Part shown: positions 23,360 to 31,167 of the stretch, piece by piece
How positions within the stretch are numbered: the first letter of the stretch is position 1
Layout of the letters: each line of letters starts with the position of its first letter
Source: Minisyncoccota bacterium
GTDB taxonomy: Bacteria > Patescibacteriota > Microgenomatia > PFEM01 > JAFGMK01
DNA length: 38,666 bases
Assembly (NCBI GenBank): GCA_016927565.1
Contig: JAFGMK010000030.1
Span: forward strand, 1-38,666
Direction of reading: 5' to 3'
Notes under the pieces: generated by a model
Databases searched by the model: none
What the model was told of the DNA's origin: nothing
What the model saw: only the letters and a program-made list of their open reading frames with translations
Made by a program: the position numbers and the translations under genes

Positions 23360-26300
23360 ATTATTTTTTTAATTTTTTTGCTCATTTGAAAAAAGCGCTT
23401 AAAATAACGGCCGGGATGCTTGAAGCGGTTGTCAGAGTCGCCCTTTTTTTGCTGGGAATGGGGTTGATTTTTGGAACGGCTTATTTTTTGGGTTTCTCTT
23501 ACCTTGAGCGGATCAAAGGGAATGATTCTTATAATGCCTTAAACACAATTTACTGGCTGGCTCGCTGGTGGCCAAAGATACCTTATTGGTATCCGGGTCA
23601 GGGTGCGGGAGTTTCCTTTGTCTGGGGTTATCCGATGCTGGCGAGTTTGCTGGTGGTGTTTGTTTCTTTTTGGCAAAAAATTAATCTCACGGCTGCTTTT
23701 CGGGTTTTAGGCTTTCTTTCGTTGCCGTTAACAGCGGTTGGGATGTACATTTTTGTTTGGCGGCGGTTAAAAAATCAGGCGGTTAGTTTAGTGGGGGCGG
23801 TTTTTTTCCTTTTGATGCCCTTGAGTTGGGTTTGGCTTTTTGATTGGGGTTTTTATGCTGAGATGGCGGCCTGTATTTTTATTTTTCCGACTCTTTTATT
23901 TTATGATCGATTTTTAGAAGGAGTGATTCAGGTTAAGATAGACTTGATTACGAGGTTGAATTTACTTTTGGCGGTGTTTTTTTCGGGGATAACTTTTGCG
24001 ACCCATCCAACGGTTTTTTTTGTCATCATTAGGATCGCGGCAATTTATTCACCAATTTATCTTTTCCTGAAAAGAAAGAAGTTGAGAAGTTTTTTGGTTG
24101 GTTTACTGCCTGTTTTTTTACTTTTTTTATTGTCTGTTTTAGGGGTAGCCTTTTTAGTAGGCAATTTTCAGTATTATGCCGGGGTGGCTTCGGCCAGCGC
24201 CGGCTCAACTCTTTTAGGGAAAGAGGATTTTGTCGCGGTGACGAGTATTCCGCTGGATATGCTTTTTGGTTTTAAGAGGCCCGAGGTAACTGATTTTAAA
24301 TATGCGGTTCGGAATGCGGTGATTCCGATTCTCGTTTGGGGACCGGCAATTTTGGGTTCGATTCTGGCGCTTTTTTTCTCGGCTAAGATTTTTAGTTTGG
24401 CGGTGGCGGCAGGGATTTCCTTTTTGTTTCTGGCAAAAATGGAGATGGTCTACTTTTTTATGACTAAAATTCCCTTGGCAAGTTATTTTGTGGGGATGCG
24501 AACTGAAGTTTTGATTCTGAGGATGATTTGGCCGATCTTGGCGGGTTTCGGGATTTGGGCGGTCCCGGGTTTAGTTTTGAAGTTAATGACTTTCTGGTTG
24601 CGAATTAAAAATAAATTTTTAGACTGGACTCTGAAGACTTTTAAAGGGTTGGCTGCGGGAACAGTGACTTTGGGGGTGGCTGGTTATCTGATTTTTTCCC
24701 TGGCTGACTATCCGTCAACTCTCTGGCAGAGGGATATGGTCCGTTATGGGCCGGGCGGATTTAATATCCGCGATCCTTTTTTTCGGGAAATTGACTCCCT
24801 TGATGCTGATGACTCGTTGCCGGCTTTGGGGTCGGAGACAAAGCTCAGTCTTTGGCGGGCGACGGGCCGGATGCTTTTGAATAAGGATTATTGGCCGATG
24901 GCGGATTTGACAACTGACTTTTTTGAACTCGGCTATGAAAGGTCGGGAATGTTTCCTTATCCGTCTTTAAGAGAATTTAATGAGCAAGAGGGGAAAAACC
25001 AATTCCTTAGATTGGATGTTTCGCCGATGTCAGGGGGGATTACTCAAACCCTTAATGTTTATAATCAGGCGAGCATGATTAATCTTTATACCCTTAATCT
25101 TAACCTTTTGGGAACTTACTGGGGTTATCAGCAGCAGGTGGCTTTTCAAGAGAACGACGGGCGACTGGAAACAGCTGAAGAAGTGGCGAAATGGTTTGGG
25201 ACGAAATACCTGATTTATAACCGGAGTGGAGATGAAATGACTAAGTATGGTCAGAATGATAACTGGCGTGATTGGGATGGCGAAGAAGCTGATTTGGATG
25301 TTTTGGAATATAAAGAATCGCCCAAGCTCTGGACTTTGAGTCAGGCCAAGCCGGCAGTTTTGGTGATTGGCAGTCAGGAAAAGAGAGCCTACGAACCGGT
25401 TTTTAGAAGTGCTAATAAGGGAGGATTGCCCTATGACAATTTTTGGCTGGTTCAGGGCGAAGAAAATCTGGACAGCTACTCCTTGGCGGAACTTAAAAAA
25501 TTTGATGTCTTGATGTTGTTTGGGTATCAGACGAAGAATCAGGTAAGTTCGTTTCGGCTATTGGAAGATTATTTAAAAAGCGGCGGCTCAGTTTTTATTA
25601 GTAGTGGTTGGCAATATGTCGATCAGGTTTGGCAGGGTAATAGCTTGCCGGAGTTTTTTCCAGTTGAGTCTTTGGTTTGGACAGATGATTTTAATCCGTC
25701 TGACCAATACCGGCTTGATCAGAGATTAATTGGTCCGGTGGAAATGGAAACTTTTGGGCCCTTGGTTTGGGGTGAGGGGGGGTGGGGGATTTCGGCCGGG
25801 TCAGTTTTGAAGCCCTGGGCAAAGCCGATTTTAAAAGTGGGCGATCGGATTTTAGTAGCGGGGGGTGAATATAAGGGAGGAAAGATAGTTTGGTCGGGTT
25901 TAAATTTAGTTGGCCATCTGCATAGCTTTGATTACAATCAATCAGAAAAGGATTTTTTAAAAGCAGTCTTTACTTGGTTGAGTCCGTCAGCGGGAAAGGA
26001 TTTAAGCTCGATTGTGTCGGCGACACGTGATTTCCCGGATCGGATCCAATTTGAATTTGATCAGGCAACGGATCGGGAGACGGTTTTTTATTTCCGGGAA
26101 TCCTTTTTTCCGAGCTGGACTGCCACAATTCAGGCTTCGGCGGGCAAACGGGGAAACAAGTTAAAAATTTATCGGGCAGGTCCGGGTTTTAAGCTGATGT
26201 TTCTGCCGAAATTGGAGGCGGGAGATAGTTTGGTTTTGGAGTTTAAACCAGGGATAAGAAATTTGTTTTTGAAATTTGTTTCCGGGGCAACCTTTTTTGG

Positions 26301-26430
26301 CCTGTGTGTCTGGGTGGTCTTTGGTAAAAAGCTTTATTTGCCGACTCTGATTCGGTTGGGCGAGCGGTTTAAAAAAACCAAGGCAAAAGCAAAAAAGAGT
26401 TGGGATAAGAGAGAAGAAGAGGAGTATTAA
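23356..26430 (+). CDS. Giant GT-C-like membrane protein with GATase-like domain (paralog 3)
   Basis: The product is up to 1,024 residues from a TTG at 23356 that overlaps the previous stop (TTGA). A TTG at 23386 would give MKKALKI, matching the MKKVSRI start of the 15024 protein and placing the loop Asp at residue 47 in both; this may be the true start. An ATG also exists at 23416. The layout matches the first paralog: helices with GNDSYNAL and WWPKIPYWYPGQGAGVS, an outer region with RLDVSPMSGG, a GATase-like domain (about 667-870) with SSGWQYVDQVW and IVWSGLNLVGH, a final helix, and a tail ending WDKREEEEY. It is closest to paralog 1. Confidence 0.78.
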   Translation: MNYFFNFFAHLKKALKITAGMLEAVVRVALFLLGMGLIFGTAYFLGFSYLERIKGNDSYNALNTIYWLARWWPKIPYWYPGQGAGVSFVWGYPMLASLLVVFVSFWQKINLTAAFRVLGFLSLPLTAVGMYIFVWRRLKNQAVSLVGAVFFLLMPLSWVWLFDWGFYAEMAACIFIFPTLLFYDRFLEGVIQVKIDLITRLNLLLAVFFSGITFATHPTVFFVIIRIAAIYSPIYLFLKRKKLRSFLVGLLPVFLLFLLSVLGVAFLVGNFQYYAGVASASAGSTLLGKEDFVAVTSIPLDMLFGFKRPEVTDFKYAVRNAVIPILVWGPAILGSILALFFSAKIFSLAVAAGISFLFLAKMEMVYFFMTKIPLASYFVGMRTEVLILRMIWPILAGFGIWAVPGLVLKLMTFWLRIKNKFLDWTLKTFKGLAAGTVTLGVAGYLIFSLADYPSTLWQRDMVRYGPGGFNIRDPFFREIDSLDADDSLPALGSETKLSLWRATGRMLLNKDYWPMADLTTDFFELGYERSGMFPYPSLREFNEQEGKNQFLRLDVSPMSGGITQTLNVYNQASMINLYTLNLNLLGTYWGYQQQVAFQENDGRLETAEEVAKWFGTKYLIYNRSGDEMTKYGQNDNWRDWDGEEADLDVLEYKESPKLWTLSQAKPAVLVIGSQEKRAYEPVFRSANKGGLPYDNFWLVQGEENLDSYSLAELKKFDVLMLFGYQTKNQVSSFRLLEDYLKSGGSVFISSGWQYVDQVWQGNSLPEFFPVESLVWTDDFNPSDQYRLDQRLIGPVEMETFGPLVWGEGGWGISAGSVLKPWAKPILKVGDRILVAGGEYKGGKIVWSGLNLVGHLHSFDYNQSEKDFLKAVFTWLSPSAGKDLSSIVSATRDFPDRIQFEFDQATDRETVFYFRESFFPSWTATIQASAGKRGNKLKIYRAGPGFKLMFLPKLEAGDSLVLEFKPGIRNLFLKFVSGATFFGLCVWVVFGKKLYLPTLIRLGERFKKTKAKAKKSWDKREEEEY

Positions 26431-26438
26431 AATAGCTA

Positions 26439-26466
26439 AAAGTTTAAAGTGCAAAGTTCAAAGTCA
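26439..26466 (+). repeat. Four tandem heptamers, AAAGTNN
   Basis: Four consecutive 7-base units (AAAGTTT, AAAGTGC, AAAGTTC, AAAGTCA) fill nearly all of the 38-bp gap between the third giant and the next methyltransferase, ending two bases before its ATG. Such short AAAGT arrays are not explained by coding. They could be a protein-binding site, a slipped-strand product, or chance. Confidence 0.7.
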
Positions 26467-26468
26467 AT

Positions 26469-27356
26469 ATGGATTTCGATGAGAGTAAGAAGTTGAAGAA
26501 AGTTGATTGTCCTCTTTGCGATAGCTCCCGAAAAGAGGTGCTTTTCCGGGCGAGGAACGTTCATGGCGATATTCTTTTAAGCCGGGAAGAATTTTCTTGG
26601 GTGAGGTGTTTGGGTTGCGGATTGGCTTATGTTAGTCCGCGGCCGGATCAAAAAACAATTTGGCAGTATTATCCTAGAGATTACTACGATCCCAGGATCA
26701 AGATTCCCCGAAGTTTTCTGAAAGCCTACCGGCGGCGTTATAACCGAGCGAGATTAAGTTTGGTTTTGAAATTTGCTTCTTTGCCTGGAAGGCTTCTGGA
26801 TTTAGGAGCCGGAGAGGGAATCTTTGTCAAAGTTGCCCGAGAGGCCGGTCTTGAGGCTTTAGGAGTTGAGCCGGGTATTTCTGGTAAAAGAATTAAGGAT
26901 TTTAAGTTTGGGAACGGATCATTTGATGTTGTCACCCTCTGGCATGTTTTGGAACACATGCCTCAACCGCAAAAGGAAATTAGGGAAATAAAAAGAGTTT
27001 TAAAAAGAAGGGGCTGGCTTTTTTTGTCTTTGCCGAATTTTAAAAGTTTCGGCTTTAGATTGGGGAAAACGGGTTGGTTTCATCTGGACACGCCGCGCCA
27101 TTTGGCCGGGTATAGTCCGAAAACGGTTAAAAAGCTGCTTGAGGATGGCGGTTTTGAGTTATTGAAAATTGGTTTTCCTGCCTTTGAGGATCCCTTTGAT
27201 TTGGCAAAAACGATTAATTTTAAGTTGTTTGACCAAAACTGTTTTCTAAAAATTTTGTTTTTCCTGCCTTTTCTGGGTTTTTCTCTTATCTTAAAAGCGA
27301 TTTCTCCTTTATTTAGAGCGAGTGAAACTATTTGGGCGGCGGCGCGGAAGCAATGA
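26469..27356 (+). CDS. Methyltransferase with N-terminal zinc ribbon
   Basis: This 295-residue protein begins with a four-Cys zinc ribbon (CPLC at 14-17 and CLGC at 47-50) followed by LAYVSPRPD, as in methyltransferases associated with nucleotide-sugar pathways. The Rossmann domain has LLDLGAGEG (109-117), GVEPG, and VVTLWHVLEHMPQPQKEI. A hydrophobic segment near the C-terminus (about 256-276) may dock it to the membrane. It is different from the three paralogous methyltransferases of the cluster. The next gene's ATG overlaps its stop (ATGA). Confidence 0.9.
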   Translation: MDFDESKKLKKVDCPLCDSSRKEVLFRARNVHGDILLSREEFSWVRCLGCGLAYVSPRPDQKTIWQYYPRDYYDPRIKIPRSFLKAYRRRYNRARLSLVLKFASLPGRLLDLGAGEGIFVKVAREAGLEALGVEPGISGKRIKDFKFGNGSFDVVTLWHVLEHMPQPQKEIREIKRVLKRRGWLFLSLPNFKSFGFRLGKTGWFHLDTPRHLAGYSPKTVKKLLEDGGFELLKIGFPAFEDPFDLAKTINFKLFDQNCFLKILFFLPFLGFSLILKAISPLFRASETIWAAARKQ

Positions 27357-28357
27357 TTAAAGGCGAAGAGGTTCAGGTTTCAATTATTATGGTCAATCTC
27401 AATGGCGAGGCAATGTTGAAGGATTGGTTCGAAACTCTGGCTTGCCAAACTTTTTCTGACTTTGAAGTAGTTGTGGTTGATAATGATTCCCGAGATGCTT
27501 CCTGCCGCTTGATCAAAGAGCTTTCCCCGGGGACAAAGTTGATAAAAAACAAAGCTAATTTTGGTTTTCCTAAAGCTTGTAACCAGGGAGCGGATTTGGC
27601 TTTGGGAAAGTACCTCCTTTTTTTAAATAATGATTTGGAGCTGGAGAAGGATTGTTTGGAAAATCTTATTGCCTTTATGGAGGCTAATCAAGAAGTGACA
27701 CTGGCGGGGCCGGCAGTTTTTTCGGGGGATAAAAGCAGGTTGGATTCGGCTGGCTTTTTTCCAACTTTGACCGGTTTTTTTCTTTATCAGAATAAAATTG
27801 CCAATCCCCGGCCTTATGAGGTTTTCGGGGTTTCGGGAGCGGCGATGCTGGTTCGGAAAAAGGCTTTTTTCAAAGTTGGCGGTTTTGATGCCGGCCTCTT
27901 TCTTTATGGAGAGGAAGTTGATTTGGCCTTAAAGGTGAGGATGATTCTGGCGGGTCAGGTTTGGCTGGTGCCTCAGGCAAAGCTTTATCATTTGGGCGGC
28001 CAGACAACCAAAAAGGCGGATAAGGGTTTTATTGCCTTTCACAGTACTAAAAGCCGGCTTTATTTGCTTTTAAAAAGTTTGAGCTGGCCTTTTTTGCTGG
28101 TGATTTTGCCGATTCATCTGGGCCTTTTGTCGGTCAAGGCTTTTTGCTTTTTGCTTTTAGGCAAGATCGTTCAGGTTAGGGGAGTGGTGCGGGGAATCTT
28201 CTGGAACATTAAAAAGCTTGGTTTGATACTGAAGAAAAGAAATCAAGTCCAGGACAAAAAGCAAGTTTCGGATTGGATTATTTTTACAAAGCATGGCAAG
28301 CTTTTCCCGGTGAGGAGATTTTTGGAAACAGGCTTTAGTTATTTGAAAACATGGTAG
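27353..28357 (+). CDS. GT2 glycosyltransferase, rhamnosyltransferase-like
   Basis: The product is 334 residues from the ATG at 27353, which overlaps the previous stop; the longer start at 27332 is rejected. Motifs are VSIIMVNLNGEAML at the N-terminus, FEVVVVDNDSRD, LLFLNNDLELE at the metal site, and GEEVDLALKVRMILAG followed by YHLGGQTTKK. One hydrophobic segment (about 240-272) is typical of rhamnosyltransferase-type GT2 enzymes that work at the membrane. The sugar is not certain. It overlaps the following GT2 gene by seven bases. Confidence 0.9.
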   Translation: MIKGEEVQVSIIMVNLNGEAMLKDWFETLACQTFSDFEVVVVDNDSRDASCRLIKELSPGTKLIKNKANFGFPKACNQGADLALGKYLLFLNNDLELEKDCLENLIAFMEANQEVTLAGPAVFSGDKSRLDSAGFFPTLTGFFLYQNKIANPRPYEVFGVSGAAMLVRKKAFFKVGGFDAGLFLYGEEVDLALKVRMILAGQVWLVPQAKLYHLGGQTTKKADKGFIAFHSTKSRLYLLLKSLSWPFLLVILPIHLGLLSVKAFCFLLLGKIVQVRGVVRGIFWNIKKLGLILKKRNQVQDKKQVSDWIIFTKHGKLFPVRRFLETGFSYLKTW

Positions 28358-29280
28358 TCAAAAAAGCAGTCAGATCAAAAACCACACCGAGGATTTCGGT
28401 GATTATTGTCAGCTATAACCGAAAGGCCGAAATTTTAAAGCTGATAAGTTTTTTGACCAAACAGACCTATCCGGCCTTTGAGATTATTGTGATTGACAAT
28501 GCTTCAGTTGACAATCCGGCGGCATTGATTAAAAAGAGGTATCCCCGGGTTAGAATAACTCAGCTGTCCAGGAATGCTGGTTTTGGGGTGACTAACTTGG
28601 GGCTCAGAAAAGCTAAGGGCGATCTTTTGATGATGCTTGATAATGATGTTGAGGTAAAAAAAGATTTGTGTCAGCAAGTTGTTTCTTATTTTAAAAAAAA
28701 CCCTGAGGTTGGCAGTCTGTGTTTTCGGCTTGATCATTATAACTCTACTCATCCACGGAAGATTCCTCACCGGAAGCTGAAGGGCAAGGAGGTTGGTTGG
28801 GAAACAACAATTATTAATCCGGGGGCGGGGGTAATTACCCGGGATCTTTATCAAAGAATTGGAGGAATGAATGCGGATTATTTTATTTATGGGAATGAGT
28901 TTGAATATGGCGCCAGAGCCTTGGAGGCGGGTTTTAAGCTGCGTTATGAGCCGATGATACTGGTTCGCCATAAAGAGGCGGCGAGCGATATTAGAAAGAG
29001 CGGCAAATCAAGCTTCTTTGTCGGCCGAAACTGGGTTTGGTTTTTGTATGAATTTATTCCTTTTAAAGATGTTTTAGATTTGGTTTTCTTTTCTTCAAAG
29101 ATGATGGTTGAGAATAGTCGGAGATCGCCGCCAAAAACAAGGCATTATCTGTGGGGAGCAGTAATTGGTTTGTTGACCTGTCGTCGGGTGGTTAAAAAAA
29201 GAAGGCCGTTGTCAGGCGAGGTTTTGAAAAAGGTTAAGGCGGGAATTTTAGGGACTGATGGTTTTGTTTATCCGTGGTAG
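28351..29280 (+). CDS. GT2 glycosyltransferase
   Basis: This 309-residue protein has the GT2 opening ISVIIVSYNRKAE and FEIIVIDNASVD. The metal site is LLMMLDNDVEV, and GNEFEYGARALEAG is followed by VRHKEA. It belongs to the same branch as its upstream neighbour but has no strong C-terminal membrane pair, only a moderately hydrophobic patch near 220-250. It is the last gene of the plus-strand cluster that starts at 12223. No clear hairpin with T-run follows; a new promoter appears within 10 bp. Confidence 0.9.
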   Translation: MVVKKAVRSKTTPRISVIIVSYNRKAEILKLISFLTKQTYPAFEIIVIDNASVDNPAALIKKRYPRVRITQLSRNAGFGVTNLGLRKAKGDLLMMLDNDVEVKKDLCQQVVSYFKKNPEVGSLCFRLDHYNSTHPRKIPHRKLKGKEVGWETTIINPGAGVITRDLYQRIGGMNADYFIYGNEFEYGARALEAGFKLRYEPMILVRHKEAASDIRKSGKSSFFVGRNWVWFLYEFIPFKDVLDLVFFSSKMMVENSRRSPPKTRHYLWGAVIGLLTCRRVVKKRRPLSGEVLKKVKAGILGTDGFVYPW

Positions 29281-29287
29281 AACGTTC

Positions 29288-29318
29288 TTGGTTTTACGAA
29301 TAGCCTGTTTGGTATAAT
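29288..29318 (+). promoter_or_regulatory. Predicted promoter of the 29348 gene
   Basis: TGGTATAAT (29310-29318) is a perfect extended -10, and TTGGTT at 29288-29293 could be a weak -35 with a 19-bp spacer. The start of transcription would be close to 29325, inside the palindrome at 29322-29338. Confidence 0.6.
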
Positions 29319-29321
29319 TTA

Positions 29322-29338
29322 CCTGCTTGTTAAGCAGG
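29322..29338 (+). promoter_or_regulatory. Palindrome at transcription start, operator candidate
   Basis: CCTGCTT and AAGCAGG are perfect inverted arms around GTT. The right arm overlaps the Shine-Dalgarno AGGAGG (29336-29341), which lies six bases before the ATG at 29348. Because transcription should start near 29325, an RNA from this promoter would miss part of the left arm. A DNA operator is therefore more likely than an RNA hairpin; read-through RNA from upstream could still fold. Confidence 0.5.
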
Positions 29339-29347
29339 AGGAGAGTT

Positions 29348-30052
29348 ATGACTGAATTTTCTCAGCGCGAGGCTCCTAAGGTTACCACGGGAGGAGTAAC
29401 CTTTTATATTAGCCAGGGATTAAAAAGACTTCCTGATGAGACAAAACAGCGGTTGCGCGCTTGGTTAAAACTGACGGAGAAGCCGGTAGTGCCCGAGTTG
29501 GAATATGAGCCGCCGCTTGAGCTTCAAAGATCGGCAACAGCCAGAGAGGTGGACTTGGTTTACCAGGATCCTTATTATGAGACGAGATTTAATATTCCGG
29601 TTTGGTTGGGGAGGGATAGCGAGCCAGGGGTGAGGGAACCAAGCCGGCAGGGTGTTACTTTACACCTTGACTTTCAAGCTTTACTTCCTCCTGATAGGGG
29701 TGCGATTCCAGCTGATAGTGACCGGTGGCGGGTTCCGCTGGATGCTTTGGTGCGGGCAACTTGCGTTTTTGATCTTTTAGAAGAGACCCAGCCGGAAAGA
29801 TTACCTGAAGGGATTTCGGCTAGTGATTATGGGGCAAGGTGGAATCGCCATTTCCAGGGCAGAGATGGTAAACAAGTCAGGGTTGTCGGAATGGAAGTGG
29901 ATCGGATTACCACTGGCTGTGGTCAAACTTGGCAGAGTTTTAGTCGGGCTTTAGAAAGATCAACCGCCGGCTGCATGAAATTGGATTTTAGTAGGATTCA
30001 GGAGAGCATTTGGAATGCTGACTTTAAACGGAGCCGGAACTATCATGCCTGA
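29348..30052 (+). CDS. Hypothetical soluble protein
   Basis: The product is 234 residues from the ATG at 29348, chosen because AGGAGG lies six bases upstream; this is the clearest Shine-Dalgarno in the window. It has no membrane segment or signal peptide and is rich in charged residues, Arg and Pro. Blocks of note are GGVTFYISQGLKRLPD, VTLHLDFQALLPPDRG, WRVPLDALVRATCVFDLLEE and a C-terminal VDRITTGCGQTWQSF. I do not recognise the family. It has its own promoter and palindrome, unlike the glycan genes around it, and its last 10 bases overlap the minus-strand aminotransferase tail to tail. Confidence 0.75.
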   Translation: MTEFSQREAPKVTTGGVTFYISQGLKRLPDETKQRLRAWLKLTEKPVVPELEYEPPLELQRSATAREVDLVYQDPYYETRFNIPVWLGRDSEPGVREPSRQGVTLHLDFQALLPPDRGAIPADSDRWRVPLDALVRATCVFDLLEETQPERLPEGISASDYGARWNRHFQGRDGKQVRVVGMEVDRITTGCGQTWQSFSRALERSTAGCMKLDFSRIQESIWNADFKRSRNYHA

Positions 30053-31167
30053 CAGAACTTCTTAATCGTTTTGACAATATATTCTCTTTGTTCTTTGGTA
30101 ACCCACCAGCCGACCGGAATTGAGACCATTTCTTTGATAAATTTTTCCAATTGAGGGAGGGGTCTTTTAAATTGGCGGACGCAGCTGTGTTTGTCATTTC
30201 GGGCATGGACCTGAGAAACATCAATCCCTCTATCTTTGAGGTATTTCATAAATTGATTAAGCTTTTTAACTTTGATGGTAAAGAGCCAATAAGCAGAGAG
30301 GCGATCTTTCTTTTCCTTAAGTAAAGTGATGCCTTTAAGGCCTTTTAGTTGCTGGCGATAAAACCGGGCGTTAGACCGGTGGATTTTTAAGTTATCTTTA
30401 ACGTACTTTAGTTGTTCCAGCCCAATGGTAGCGGCGATGTCGTGGAGGTTAAATTTGTAGCCCCAATCCTTAATGTCCTGATGACAGCGGAAGTCTTTTT
30501 GGGGGGTTTCCCGGTCTAGGCCGTACCAGCGGAGAAGCTTTCCTCTTTGATAGATCTTTTTACTTTTAACAAAGACCGCTCCTCCTTCAATAGTGGTGAG
30601 GTGTTTGATGGCGCCGAAGGAAAAAACCGTAAAATCGGCTACCTGGCCGATCTTTTTATTTTTGTAAGTAGCGCCAAAGGCGTGGGCGGCGTCTTCAATA
30701 ATCTGAATTTTTTTGCCTTCAGGAGTGCGGGCAATCTTTTTTAAAGCCTGATAGTCACAGGGATAACCGGCCCAGTCAACAGCTAAAATGGCTCGGGTTT
30801 TTCTGGTGATTAGCCTGGCAACACTGGCGGGGTCAATGTTGCCGGTTTCTGGATTAATATCGGCCCAAATTGGATTAGCGCCAGCGGCGAGAATCGGCCA
30901 GTTGGTAGCGGTACAGGTCATTGAAGTGGTAATGACTTCATTGTTTTGATTGACTCCGGCTAATCGAAGGGCCAGTTGGAGGCCGGCGGTGCCGGTGCCG
31001 ACCGTTAAAACAAGAGGGTTGCCGATGAATTTTCCCAGCGCTTTTTCAAACTCAGCCACTTTTGGACCTTGGCCAATGTAACCGCTAAACAAGGTTTTTT
31101 TAACCGGGGGCCAGACTGATTTGGGCATAAAAACCTTAAAAAGGGGAACGGGTTTATTCTTTTGCAT
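30043..31167 (-). CDS. DegT/DnrJ/EryC1/StrS aminotransferase
   Basis: This 374-residue PLP enzyme has the family landmarks: GTGTAGLQLALRLAG near residue 57, IEDAAHAFGA (D159 contacts the pyridine ring) and FSFGAIKHLTTIEGGA with the likely Schiff-base K188. A WLFTIKV strand and PVGWWVTKEQREYIV lie near the end. Such enzymes aminate keto sugars attached to nucleotides. Downstream of a formyl/acetyltransferase fusion on the same strand, it probably makes the amino sugar that the fusion then N-acylates. Its start lies 14 bases inside the end of the fusion gene. Confidence 0.91.
   Translation of the reverse strand: MQKNKPVPLFKVFMPKSVWPPVKKTLFSGYIGQGPKVAEFEKALGKFIGNPLVLTVGTGTAGLQLALRLAGVNQNNEVITTSMTCTATNWPILAAGANPIWADINPETGNIDPASVARLITRKTRAILAVDWAGYPCDYQALKKIARTPEGKKIQIIEDAAHAFGATYKNKKIGQVADFTVFSFGAIKHLTTIEGGAVFVKSKKIYQRGKLLRWYGLDRETPQKDFRCHQDIKDWGYKFNLHDIAATIGLEQLKYVKDNLKIHRSNARFYRQQLKGLKGITLLKEKKDRLSAYWLFTIKVKKLNQFMKYLKDRGIDVSQVHARNDKHSCVRQFKRPLPQLEKFIKEMVSIPVGWWVTKEQREYIVKTIKKFCQA

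Noticed and set aside
27421-27450. tRNA-like GGTTCGAA
   Set aside because: It lies within the GT2 coding sequence and no acceptor stem or anticodon arm can be folded around it.
28504-28971. 155-codon minus-strand open frame
   Set aside because: Antisense to a GT2 gene with complete motifs; no recognisable features of its own.
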